A stretch of DNA of 64,000 bases from an uncultured Bacteroidales bacterium (GTDB lineage Bacteria; Bacteroidota; Bacteroidia; Bacteroidales; Paludibacteraceae), in the NCBI GenBank assembly GCA_946186915.1, contig CAMHOY010000004.1, forward strand, positions 1-64,000, read 5' to 3'. Position numbers and translations under genes: made by a program. Every line of letters starts with the position of its first letter. Position 1 is the stretch's first letter. Under the pieces are notes generated by a model. It saw only the letters and a list, made by a program, of their open reading frames with translations. It searched no databases and had not been told where the DNA came from. Positions 45,111 through 53,651 of this stretch are shown here, one piece after another.

Positions 45111-46397
45111 ATGCGCTTTGCCAAATGGATCATAGGATTGCTGCTCTTGCTCCCGCTCAATGCGATGGCGCAAGCGACGTCATGCGCGGACGACGAGTTC
45201 TGGAAGATATACAAGGACTCGCTGCCCAAGACGTACTGCGAGTGCACCTATAATACGACGCCGTTTGCCTTCCCGATTGATACGGTATTGACGGAACCGG
45301 TATGGTTCTCGGCGACGATGGATGATATCAAGCAGGGTATCTCGGCTTATTGGTTCTCGGAGGACTCCGTAGTGATGGATGTCTATGCGTTCTGCATCAG
45401 CCATCGTTCCGCCTTCTCGATGATCGTGGCGCCGAACCGTATGTATGAGATGCCGGTGGAGGAAATCAATAAGCGACTGAGCGAACTGCCCGGTAGCGCG
45501 GAATATCTCAAGAACCTTGAGCCGCGGATGCATGTCTATACGGTCCATGGAGGGGTAGGTCATGTATATTGCTATCCGTACAACCAGGGCCCGCACTCGA
45601 CTTGTGAGAAGGCGCTGGAGCTGCGCTCATGGATGACCTATGTATGCGAGGAGACGGAGAATGTATATCGTCTGCCGGCAAACAAGATCCCTGCGAAAGG
45701 CAAAGCCTTTCTGCGCTGGATCCATAAGCCTGAGCATTCGAATCTTAAGTGTAAGCCGGCTGACATCCGTCTGGCCTTGGATAGTTGTGATGGACAAGAA
45801 GTAGGTTGTACCACGCTGACCGATTCGCTGCATGTATATGTATTCGATTCCGCTATGTTGGTAGATGCACGCAGCGCCGGAAGAGATGTATGGGTACATG
45901 TGTCGCATGAAGAGGGTATAGTCGGTCGCTTATGCTACTATGCTAATCCGAAATATGCGGAAGGAGCACCTGATATCAACGAGACAACCTGTCTCGGCAA
46001 GACGCTTACCGTCAATGGCCGTGAATACGTCTCGGATACCTCGTTTATCGAAGGCGTATATGTAGATCGCGATACATTATTGACGCAACATGTGACGCTC
46101 GTCTTTACGGAGCCGACGCCGATATACGACACCGTACTGGTTGACCCGAAAGACTTGAAACGGGGCGTAGTACATAACCTCACGGGAGCGGTGCTGTTCA
46201 ACTACGGCGATACGACGATTGATGTAGTGGTGCCGAACCAATGTACCAAGCGCTATCAGGTGACGGTGAAGGATCCTACCCCCGTGGAGAATGTGGATGC
46301 GGAGCAGAAAGGCGCACGCAAACAGATACAGAATGGAAGAATAATCATCTTTGTTGATGAGCGAAAATACAATATCGTAGGACAACAAATTGATTAG
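45111..46397 (+). CDS. Secreted protein sharing modules and C-terminal motif with neighbours
   Basis: 428 residues. The signal peptide is MRFAKWIIGLLLLLPLNAMAQ. It has modules beginning with Cys (YCECTYNTTPFAFPIDTVLTEPVWFSATMD, STCEKALELRSWMTYVC) in the style of the 1666-residue repeat protein, plus a later CLGKTLTVNGREYVSDTSFIEGVY module like those of the preceding protein. It ends RKQIQNGRIIIFVDERKYNIVGQQ, the same terminal motif as both giants. Six bases separate it from the upstream gene, so co-transcription is near certain. It may join the two module types of the locus in one chain. Function is unknown. Confidence 0.7.
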   Translation: MRFAKWIIGLLLLLPLNAMAQATSCADDEFWKIYKDSLPKTYCECTYNTTPFAFPIDTVLTEPVWFSATMDDIKQGISAYWFSEDSVVMDVYAFCISHRSAFSMIVAPNRMYEMPVEEINKRLSELPGSAEYLKNLEPRMHVYTVHGGVGHVYCYPYNQGPHSTCEKALELRSWMTYVCEETENVYRLPANKIPAKGKAFLRWIHKPEHSNLKCKPADIRLALDSCDGQEVGCTTLTDSLHVYVFDSAMLVDARSAGRDVWVHVSHEEGIVGRLCYYANPKYAEGAPDINETTCLGKTLTVNGREYVSDTSFIEGVYVDRDTLLTQHVTLVFTEPTPIYDTVLVDPKDLKRGVVHNLTGAVLFNYGDTTIDVVVPNQCTKRYQVTVKDPTPVENVDAEQKGARKQIQNGRIIIFVDERKYNIVGQQID

Positions 46398-46450
46398 AAA
46401 TCAAATAACAACTAATTAACTCTATTTATTAACTAACAACAATCAATCAC

Positions 46451-49400
46451 ATGAAGAAGTTTTTCTTACTTATCATGGCGTCGATGATGACCGTCTTTAT
46501 GATGGCCGCTGGAACAGGCGATGGTAGTACCAAAGCCAATGCCATTGAATTTGATTGGGACAAGGGGATTACGCATGACGGAGGAACACTCTGGTATCGC
46601 GTGGATCTGGCACCGCTGTACGACGAGGAGAACCCCTCGTTGACGCTGTACCTGACCAACCCGAGTAATGAAGTTGGCACGTCTGTCGATGTCAGCATGC
46701 AGGCTACCGTAGCCGGTCAGTCGGAGTCGAAAGACTACACGATTGCTGCACGTCAGTACAAGACTTACACGGCCAATGCTTCGATGCTGGTTCGCATGAA
46801 ACAGACGGAGATCTTCTTGACCCTTACCTCAAATGGTAAAATCAAACTGAGCGCTAAGGTGTTTGAATCCGCAGATCTGGATGAGACCTGTAAAGATGCT
46901 CGTGTGTTGAAGTGGAACACGGTAACCACGCAGAACCCGATGTATTCGGCATGGTGGAAAGTGGATCTCACGCCGGTGAAGAATGCAACCAAGAAGGATG
47001 CAAAGATCACGTTGACCAACACCGGTTCGAAGACCGTGAACCTGAAGATCGGTCAGTCACTCGACTGCCCGTCGTCCGGTTTGACCAAGCGTGAGTTCCA
47101 ACTTGCTCCGGGTAAATCCGTTGAGGACACCATTCCGCAAGCAATGATCAAGAGCGTTCAACCCGATGAACTCTATTTCGGCGTTGAGAACGTAGAATCG
47201 CAGGTAAGCTTATTGGTAGAGCTGGTTGACCAACCCGCTGAGCCGATTATCCCTGCTACCGCTGCGTTTGAGCCGCTGCACGTAACCGACACCTTCGTTA
47301 TCGCTGCAGGCAAGCACTACTATCAGATCAGCGTAGCTGAGATGCGCGACACCGCGAAGTATGAGCCGGAGTTCACCTATCGTAACTTAGGCGCAGTAGA
47401 TGCAAAAGTATCGGTGAAGATGGCGTTCGAAGTACCGGCTTTCGGTACCAGCAACACGGAGTATGAGTTGGCTGCTAACGGTGGCGAAGAGATTGTGGTT
47501 TACAAGAAAAACATGCTCGAGGGTTTGAGCGAAGACATCAAGTTCATCTACCTGCTCACCGAGTGCGACCAAGACATTAACTTCTACGGCCGTTTCAAAC
47601 ACGTACGTGAGGGTAAGGCTTGTAAGACCAATATCGACTTTAACTGGGAGACCGGTCATACGCAAGAGGCTCGTACCACGCAGTGGTATGCGATCAATGT
47701 AACGGACGCTCGTGATAACCTCAAAGACATTGTGGTTCACCTGCTCAACCAAGGTACAGCTTCGGCTACTGTAAAGGCTTCGATGGCATTCTCCTGCCCG
47801 TATATCGATGTACAGGAGATTACCCGTACAATCGCTGCGGACGGTAAGGAAGTATCCCGCCGTCTCGGCTACTCGACCTATGCAATGTTGTCTGATACTG
47901 TTTGGATTGGTTTGGAGACCAGCCAGGATATTAAATTCTGGGCTACCACGGTACCTGCTCAGACCAAAGAGCCGGATGAGGCTTGTTTGAACGCAGTAGA
48001 ATTCAACTGGAAGGACGGCGTACTGCAGAATGCTGAAGATACCGTTTGGTATAAGATTGGTATGGACTCGGTGAAGACGCTGAAGAACTTCCCGACGGTA
48101 TTCGTGCAGAACCTCAGCAGCACCAACGCTGTGAACATCACGGCTGAGTTGTCGCTGGAGTGCCCGGATTCAATTGAGAATGAGTCCCGCAAACTGACGA
48201 TTGCTGCTAACGGCTCGTACAGCAAGCAGCTCTCGCGTAATATGTTTGAGAATATCTCGCAAGACACCATCTATCTGCGCATCATCACGACGGAGCAAAT
48301 CAAGGTTCAGATCCGTCTGACCGAAGAGGCAGAAGGTGCAAGCTGCTCGTCTGCTATTCCGTTCAACTGGGTTAGCGGCAATACGCAGAAGGCGAATGAG
48401 GATCTCTGGTATGTAGTTGACCTGCGCCAAGTAATGCAGAATGGCAATGACCTGAAACTGCACTTGGAGAACCGCGACAACGAGCAATGCAAGGGTGTGA
48501 TCCAATTGTCATATGGTTGCCCGGTTGATGAAGCACCGTCTATCCAGGACTTCACGCTGGCTGGTAAAGCTACGAAGACTGTTACCATTGAGAACAGCGC
48601 ATTGGATATGCTTTCTGACAGTGTTATCTATGTGAACCTGCAAGGAACGACCGGACTCCGCTTCTGGGCTGACACGCTCGAAGTTGAGCCGTTTGACCCC
48701 ATCACCGGCGAAGGTATCACTCTCACTGAGTTGAAGTGGGATGAGCTCTATGAGCAGACGACCGATACCGCATGGTATATCATCCCGCAATCGGAGATCG
48801 AAAAGGTTCGCAATATGGAAGAGAAGAAGAAACCGGTTGCGCACCTGATTAACCTCGGTGCTGCGAATACGATCAAGGTTGAGGCTGCGTTTGCCTTCCC
48901 GATCACGAAGAAGATGATGACCAAGAGCCAGGCGGTCAAGGCTAATCAACACTTCACCGACACGATTCCTGCCGGTACGTTTGACCAATTGCTGAAGAAA
49001 GACTCGGTTATCATTCGCATCACCCGTCCGGTTGGTTCGGCTAACTTCCAGTTCAAGGCAGAGCTTGTGAAAGCATTTAGCGGTAATGACCGTAAAGATG
49101 CACTCCCTGTTCGTCTGGGTGAGCGCCTGACGCAATCTCCGAATACCATCATATGGTATAAGGTGAAGACGGCTGATCTGAAGAAAGACAAAGACCTCTA
49201 CAACAAGAAACTTTGGGTTTCCGCTAAGAACGCTGGTGCAGGTGACGCTAAGGTTACCGTACATGTTTACGAAGGTCTGAATTCTCAAACGGATATGTTT
49301 GAGGAGTACGGTCTGGGTGATTACAGAGAGCGTACGATCAAGAAAGGCCAGGGCAAGTCGCATAACGTACCCGCACAAGCTATTTACGGCGTAGGCGATG

Positions 49401-51451
49401 TAGAACTCTACATCCAGGTTCAAACGACTGACTCGCTCGTATTCGAGACCAAGTTCGTCGGCGAGTACGCAGCTCAAGCCGTTGATCCTGAGCAGGCTAA
49501 GGCTAAATTGGTTGTACCGAACGTAGACTACGTGATTCCGGGCGACAACCAAGCTCACTGGTATCAGGTATGTATCCCGTATATCCGTAACAACTACAAA
49601 TATGTACACGCAAGCACGCTGGTATATGAGTTGGACGGTACGGCTACTATCGAGGCTACCGCTACGCTGCAAGACGAGATGGATTGCGCTATGCCGGTTC
49701 GCCAGCGTACGATCAACAAGGGCAACAAGCACTATAAAGGCGAGAAACTGCTGAGTGACCTGTTGGCGAAGGGTATCAAGAAAGCTGTTAAACATGACTT
49801 TGATATCACTTCGTTCCAAGAGCAGTTCATCGACAGCATGCTGCATCGCTATGTAACGGCTGATTCGATTACGGCATATGTACGCATCAAGAGTGATAAA
49901 GCGATTAAGGTTCGTTTGAACATGCCGCAAACAACCGGTGACGACTGCCTCAACGCAATGTCGTTCGACTGGGAGCACGGTAATGTGAACCCGAAAGATC
50001 AACATACTTGGTATGTAGTTGCTCTGGATACCGTTAAGTTGTATGAAGAGAACAAGAGCTTGCGTCTCCACGTAGACAACTGGTCTGAGGATGCAGAAAA
50101 CGCTGTATCGGCATCACTCTTCTTCAAGTGTGGTGACCCGTCGCAAGGCGACATCACGAAGACTATCCCTGCCGGCGACAGTCTGAAGAAAGATATCTCT
50201 ATCGACTTCATCAAGGCTTCCAGCCCGCAGTTGATGTTCATCGAGTTCAACTCGACCCAGACGGCTCATATCTGGATTGAGAAGGTAGATGTAAAACGCG
50301 ACACCGTTCGTGTAGATACTACGTTCTTCGTATGTAAGGGTGCAACCGTTCTGGGTAAAGTCATCAATGTTGACACTGAGTGGAACGACACCGTTCGTGA
50401 TATCAAGGACGAAGAGAAACTCGCGTTGTACGACTCGATCACTACGATCCATGCGTTTGTTCTCCGTGAACCGCAGGTATATGACTTCACTTCGCTGGTA
50501 AATATCAAGCGTGATGCAGTGCTCGACCTGACTGCTGCTGACACTTGGGTGAAAGCACAGTATGCTGCTGATGATAACGATACAGTTCAAGACGTAACGG
50601 CTATCAAGTGGCAATACGCTGTCTATGGCAATCCTGCTTACATCGATATCGACCTGGCAAATCAGCCGACGCTGGCTGCCGAGCGTGTCAATGTGAAGTA
50701 CATTGCTACTACAGAATGTGAGAATACGGTAGATACGCTGCTTAAGAATATTGCGCGTGATACCTTACCTGTAGAGGCTTGTAACTTATATAAGTGGGAT
50801 GAGAATGATTCGACCTATATCCTCTCGACGCTTGACTCTGCTATATATGCAGGTGGTGCCGCTTGGGGTGATAGCGTTATCTATCTGAATCTCACGTTGA
50901 CGAATCCGGCTACTGTAGGTCTTGGCGCCATCGCTAAGTATGGTAACCGTCTGTTGCTCATCAACCGTTGGGACTTCGCTAAGAATGGCTTTGAGACTGA
51001 GCCGCTCTATACCACCGGTGGTGATGTAGTAGTTGAGTGGTTCAACGTTAACGATCCGGAGCATCCGGTAGCAGAGGGCTATTCGTATAATAACGCAGAT
51101 GGTAGTCCGCTCGTAGGCACCTTCTACGCGGTTATCACCGTTAAGGGCGATGGTCCTTGCGGACGCTACGGTCGCACGATAGACCTCGTATGCGGCGCTG
51201 TCGCTTCCGGTCTGACTCCTGCTCTCGCTCCGAGCATTGCAATGCCGGGTGAGGATATCAAAGTCATCAACCTCGATCCGGAGAAAGAAACCATCATCCG
51301 TATCTTTACGACCGAGGGTCTGCTCCAGCATACGTACAACGTACAAGGACAAGAGACCTTCATCATCAAGGCTGCGAATGATCATGGCTTCTACCTGGTA
51401 GAGCTGTTGAGCGGCGAAGAGAAGTCCACCTTACGTTACATTGTTAAATAA
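46451..51451 (+). CDS. Secreted protein of about ten 115-120 residue repeats with T9SS-type tail
   Basis: 1666 residues. The signal peptide is MKKFFLLIMASMMTVFMMAA. The body is a string of about ten related domains. Each opens with a small residue or Cys, an F-x-W and a later WY: AIEFDWDKGI...LWYRVDL, TNIDFNWETGH...QWYAINV, AVEFNWKDGV...VWYKIGM, AIPFNWVSGN...LWYVVDL, AMSFDWEHGN...TWYVVAL, plus more divergent copies. Each looks like a beta-sandwich of carbohydrate-binding or pre-peptidase type. The C-terminus reads IIRIFTTEGLLQ...GFYLVELLSGEEKSTLRYIVK, a good T9SS type A sorting domain. It is a strong candidate for a stalk or matrix component. The repeat family is not one I recognise. Confidence 0.8.
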   Translation: MKKFFLLIMASMMTVFMMAAGTGDGSTKANAIEFDWDKGITHDGGTLWYRVDLAPLYDEENPSLTLYLTNPSNEVGTSVDVSMQATVAGQSESKDYTIAARQYKTYTANASMLVRMKQTEIFLTLTSNGKIKLSAKVFESADLDETCKDARVLKWNTVTTQNPMYSAWWKVDLTPVKNATKKDAKITLTNTGSKTVNLKIGQSLDCPSSGLTKREFQLAPGKSVEDTIPQAMIKSVQPDELYFGVENVESQVSLLVELVDQPAEPIIPATAAFEPLHVTDTFVIAAGKHYYQISVAEMRDTAKYEPEFTYRNLGAVDAKVSVKMAFEVPAFGTSNTEYELAANGGEEIVVYKKNMLEGLSEDIKFIYLLTECDQDINFYGRFKHVREGKACKTNIDFNWETGHTQEARTTQWYAINVTDARDNLKDIVVHLLNQGTASATVKASMAFSCPYIDVQEITRTIAADGKEVSRRLGYSTYAMLSDTVWIGLETSQDIKFWATTVPAQTKEPDEACLNAVEFNWKDGVLQNAEDTVWYKIGMDSVKTLKNFPTVFVQNLSSTNAVNITAELSLECPDSIENESRKLTIAANGSYSKQLSRNMFENISQDTIYLRIITTEQIKVQIRLTEEAEGASCSSAIPFNWVSGNTQKANEDLWYVVDLRQVMQNGNDLKLHLENRDNEQCKGVIQLSYGCPVDEAPSIQDFTLAGKATKTVTIENSALDMLSDSVIYVNLQGTTGLRFWADTLEVEPFDPITGEGITLTELKWDELYEQTTDTAWYIIPQSEIEKVRNMEEKKKPVAHLINLGAANTIKVEAAFAFPITKKMMTKSQAVKANQHFTDTIPAGTFDQLLKKDSVIIRITRPVGSANFQFKAELVKAFSGNDRKDALPVRLGERLTQSPNTIIWYKVKTADLKKDKDLYNKKLWVSAKNAGAGDAKVTVHVYEGLNSQTDMFEEYGLGDYRERTIKKGQGKSHNVPAQAIYGVGDVELYIQVQTTDSLVFETKFVGEYAAQAVDPEQAKAKLVVPNVDYVIPGDNQAHWYQVCIPYIRNNYKYVHASTLVYELDGTATIEATATLQDEMDCAMPVRQRTINKGNKHYKGEKLLSDLLAKGIKKAVKHDFDITSFQEQFIDSMLHRYVTADSITAYVRIKSDKAIKVRLNMPQTTGDDCLNAMSFDWEHGNVNPKDQHTWYVVALDTVKLYEENKSLRLHVDNWSEDAENAVSASLFFKCGDPSQGDITKTIPAGDSLKKDISIDFIKASSPQLMFIEFNSTQTAHIWIEKVDVKRDTVRVDTTFFVCKGATVLGKVINVDTEWNDTVRDIKDEEKLALYDSITTIHAFVLREPQVYDFTSLVNIKRDAVLDLTAADTWVKAQYAADDNDTVQDVTAIKWQYAVYGNPAYIDIDLANQPTLAAERVNVKYIATTECENTVDTLLKNIARDTLPVEACNLYKWDENDSTYILSTLDSAIYAGGAAWGDSVIYLNLTLTNPATVGLGAIAKYGNRLLLINRWDFAKNGFETEPLYTTGGDVVVEWFNVNDPEHPVAEGYSYNNADGSPLVGTFYAVITVKGDGPCGRYGRTIDLVCGAVASGLTPALAPSIAMPGEDIKVINLDPEKETIIRIFTTEGLLQHTYNVQGQETFIIKAANDHGFYLVELLSGEEKSTLRYIVK

Positions 51452-51468
51452 GAATAGGAGGTAGCACA

Positions 51469-52950
51469 ATGAAAACTATTAAATCGATTTTAATTGCAGC
51501 CACCCTGATTTGTGCAACGGCCGTATCGGCACAAGAGGCACAAGCTCCGAAACATGAGTTCAAAGTGGCTATCGGCGACTCCGTTATGATTAAGCGCGAG
51601 TGCCAAAAGTACTGCACTGGTGAGAGACCTTCTGTTTGGGTATGGGATAAAGTACATACGGTACGCCAATTGGGTACCAAGCGCTTCCCGGATGGCGTTC
51701 TGTTGATGAATATCTATTCGTGGATGTGCGAGGACTGCTTGATCCCGGTTAACGGCAAGGCTACTGAGAAAGCAGAGCAAGTACAGAAAGAGCAAGCTGT
51801 GCAGAAAGAGGCTTATGAGCAGGCTGTAAAGGAAGGCAAAGATCCGAACGCTGCTGCCGAAGAGGCTAAGGCCGCTGAGGAAGCGAAGGCCGCTGCCGCC
51901 GCCAAAGCTGCAGAAGAAGCAAAAGCCGCTGAGGAAACGAAGGCTGCTGAGGCAGCTGCAGCAGCTGCTGCCACTGCCAAGGCCGCAGAAGAAGCTGCTA
52001 AAGCAGAGGAAGCTAAGCCTGCCGAAGAGGAGAAAGCCGCTGAAGAGGCTAAACCTGCTGAAGAAGTAGAGCGTGTTATGGCTAAAGGTGACTCGATTCA
52101 CTCGAAGCAGAATTTCCGTAACGGATATGACCGCTTTACCATCGGTGTTCGCGGCGGTGTGGCTTCGCAGTTGCACCAGCCTGTATCCGGTGTAGATGCT
52201 AAATGGGGTATCGGCGGCGACGCATTGCTCGATCTCCAATATGCACACTACTGGACCAATGATGCACGTAAACTGGACCTCGGTCTTATCGTAGGCCTGA
52301 GTGTCGGTTATGCACAAGGTAGCTTCTCCGGTTCGGCAGACTCCACCTTCAACAAGGGTGATCTCCGCTATACCATCAATGCGCAACAGATCAAAGAGAC
52401 GGACCATCAGGTTCAACTCGAGATCCCGTTGATGTTCTCCTTGATTCATGACTGCGGTTTCTTCTTGAACGTAGGTCCGCGTTTCATGTTGCCGGTTTAT
52501 ACGCCGCTCAATCAGAGCATCAATAGCGCAACGGCTTCGATCACAGCGTACGATGCTGAGTCCGGCGTTACCCTCCAGGATAACGTGGTAACCGGTCAGT
52601 ACGTAGGTCAGACTCCCCAGGGAGGCAACGACCTGCAATGGAAGATCAACATCATGCTTACTGCTGAACTCGGTTATGAGTTCCTGTTGAAGAGCGGTAA
52701 CTCGCTGGGTCTGGGTGTATATGCTGACTACTGCGTATATAACTCCCGTTCGATCCTGAATTCGGCTAAGCATCCGGCATTGCTGGATATCGCCAACCCG
52801 CCGAGTGCAGGTGGAACAGCGAACTTGGCAGTATTCTCTGCAACAGACACGTATGCAAGCCGTGTAGGTTACTTCGATGCCGGTATCAAGTTGGCTTACC
52901 ACTTCAACTGGCCGAAGAAGAAAGCAGCACGCGAGACCAAGTTGTTCTAA
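51469..52950 (+). CDS. Outer-membrane barrel with an Ala/Glu/Lys-rich periplasmic or surface segment
   Basis: 493 residues. The signal peptide is MKTIKSILIAATLICATAVSAQ. A small Cys-containing N-terminal domain (about residues 25-100) is followed by about 95 residues of Ala/Glu/Lys repeats (EEAKAAEEAKAAAAAKAAEE) that should form a long helix or coiled coil. A barrel-like C-terminal half follows (FTIGVRGGVASQLHQ, LGLIVGLSVGYAQGS, PLMFSLIHDCGFFLNVGPRFMLP) and ends in KLF. An AGGAGG Shine-Dalgarno eight bases before the ATG is unusual for this phylum and suggests high translation. It is the last gene of the surface locus and could be the outer-membrane anchor for the secreted proteins; that role is inference. 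Confidence 0.75.
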   Translation: MKTIKSILIAATLICATAVSAQEAQAPKHEFKVAIGDSVMIKRECQKYCTGERPSVWVWDKVHTVRQLGTKRFPDGVLLMNIYSWMCEDCLIPVNGKATEKAEQVQKEQAVQKEAYEQAVKEGKDPNAAAEEAKAAEEAKAAAAAKAAEEAKAAEETKAAEAAAAAAATAKAAEEAAKAEEAKPAEEEKAAEEAKPAEEVERVMAKGDSIHSKQNFRNGYDRFTIGVRGGVASQLHQPVSGVDAKWGIGGDALLDLQYAHYWTNDARKLDLGLIVGLSVGYAQGSFSGSADSTFNKGDLRYTINAQQIKETDHQVQLEIPLMFSLIHDCGFFLNVGPRFMLPVYTPLNQSINSATASITAYDAESGVTLQDNVVTGQYVGQTPQGGNDLQWKINIMLTAELGYEFLLKSGNSLGLGVYADYCVYNSRSILNSAKHPALLDIANPPSAGGTANLAVFSATDTYASRVGYFDAGIKLAYHFNWPKKKAARETKLF

Positions 52951-52957
52951 TGCGCAT

Positions 52958-53629
52958 ATGACGATACTATGTATCGAAACTAGTACATCGGTTTGTTCGG
53001 CCGCCATCTGTAAGGATGGCGAGCCGATTAACCAGTGTATCTGCCGTGAAGGTAGCAACCATGCTCGGTTGCTACCTCGCTATATAGAGGAATTGCTCTC
53101 GTTTGCACGGGAGCATGACCTCTCTATAGAGGCGGTAGCCCTTTCCGAAGGACCGGGAAGTTATACCGGTTTACGGATAGGAACCAGTACAGCCAAAGGA
53201 CTTTGCTACGGACTGGATATCCCGCTCATCCCTGTTCCTACCTTGGAGATTCTCTGCGAGTCCGCGCGGCAACAAGGAGCAAAGGGACATTTATGCCCGC
53301 TAATTGATGCCCGCCGCATGGAAGTCTATACGACGGACACAGAAGGAAAGGCCAGAGCCGTGGTGGTGGAAAATGAAGCAAGTCTGTATGATGGTGGAGA
53401 AGACGTGTACTACTTCGGAGACGGAGCAGCCAAATGTCAGAAGGTTCTCACTCAACCCAACTGGCATTATATACCCGATATCGTTCCGCAAGCGCAATAT
53501 ATGGGCGTGTTGGCGGAGCAAGCAATAACCGGTAACCGGCAAGTTAGCGGGCAACAGTTGGCATACTACGAGCCTTATTATCTCAAAGAGTTCATTGCCG
53601 CGCAGAGTCACGTCAAAGGACTTGTGTAA
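52958..53629 (+). CDS. tsaB: tRNA N6-threonylcarbamoyladenosine biosynthesis protein TsaB
   Basis: 223 residues counted from ATG 52958 (MTILCIETSTSVCSAAI); the listed start lies inside the preceding gene. The ASKHA-fold N-terminal motif ETSTSVCSAA, the NHARLLPRYIEELL segment and SEGPGSYTGLRIGTSTAKGL are diagnostic. TsaB partners TsaD and TsaE in making t6A37 on ANN-decoding tRNAs in the cytoplasm. It starts seven bases after the barrel gene, so this essential gene may be partly read from the surface-locus transcript. Confidence 0.95.
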   Translation: MTILCIETSTSVCSAAICKDGEPINQCICREGSNHARLLPRYIEELLSFAREHDLSIEAVALSEGPGSYTGLRIGTSTAKGLCYGLDIPLIPVPTLEILCESARQQGAKGHLCPLIDARRMEVYTTDTEGKARAVVVENEASLYDGGEDVYYFGDGAAKCQKVLTQPNWHYIPDIVPQAQYMGVLAEQAITGNRQVSGQQLAYYEPYYLKEFIAAQSHVKGLV

Positions 53630-53651
53630 AGTTTAGTGTTTAGTGTTTAGA
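53630..53651 (+). repeat. Heptamer repeat that supplies the porW start codon
   Basis: TTTAGTG, TTTAGTG, TTTAGAG between tsaB and porW/sprE. The only plausible start codon of the latter, GTG at 53643, lies within the repeat. Confidence 0.75.

Noticed and set aside
48509-50071. 520-residue antisense ORF within the repeat-protein gene
   Set aside because: It is a shadow of the tandem-domain coding sequence; no domain, signal peptide or start context supports it.
51490-53058. 522-residue antisense ORF opposite the barrel gene
   Set aside because: The Ser/Leu/Phe-rich middle is the complement of the Ala/Glu/Lys repeat; the plus strand has a signal peptide, Shine-Dalgarno and barrel.
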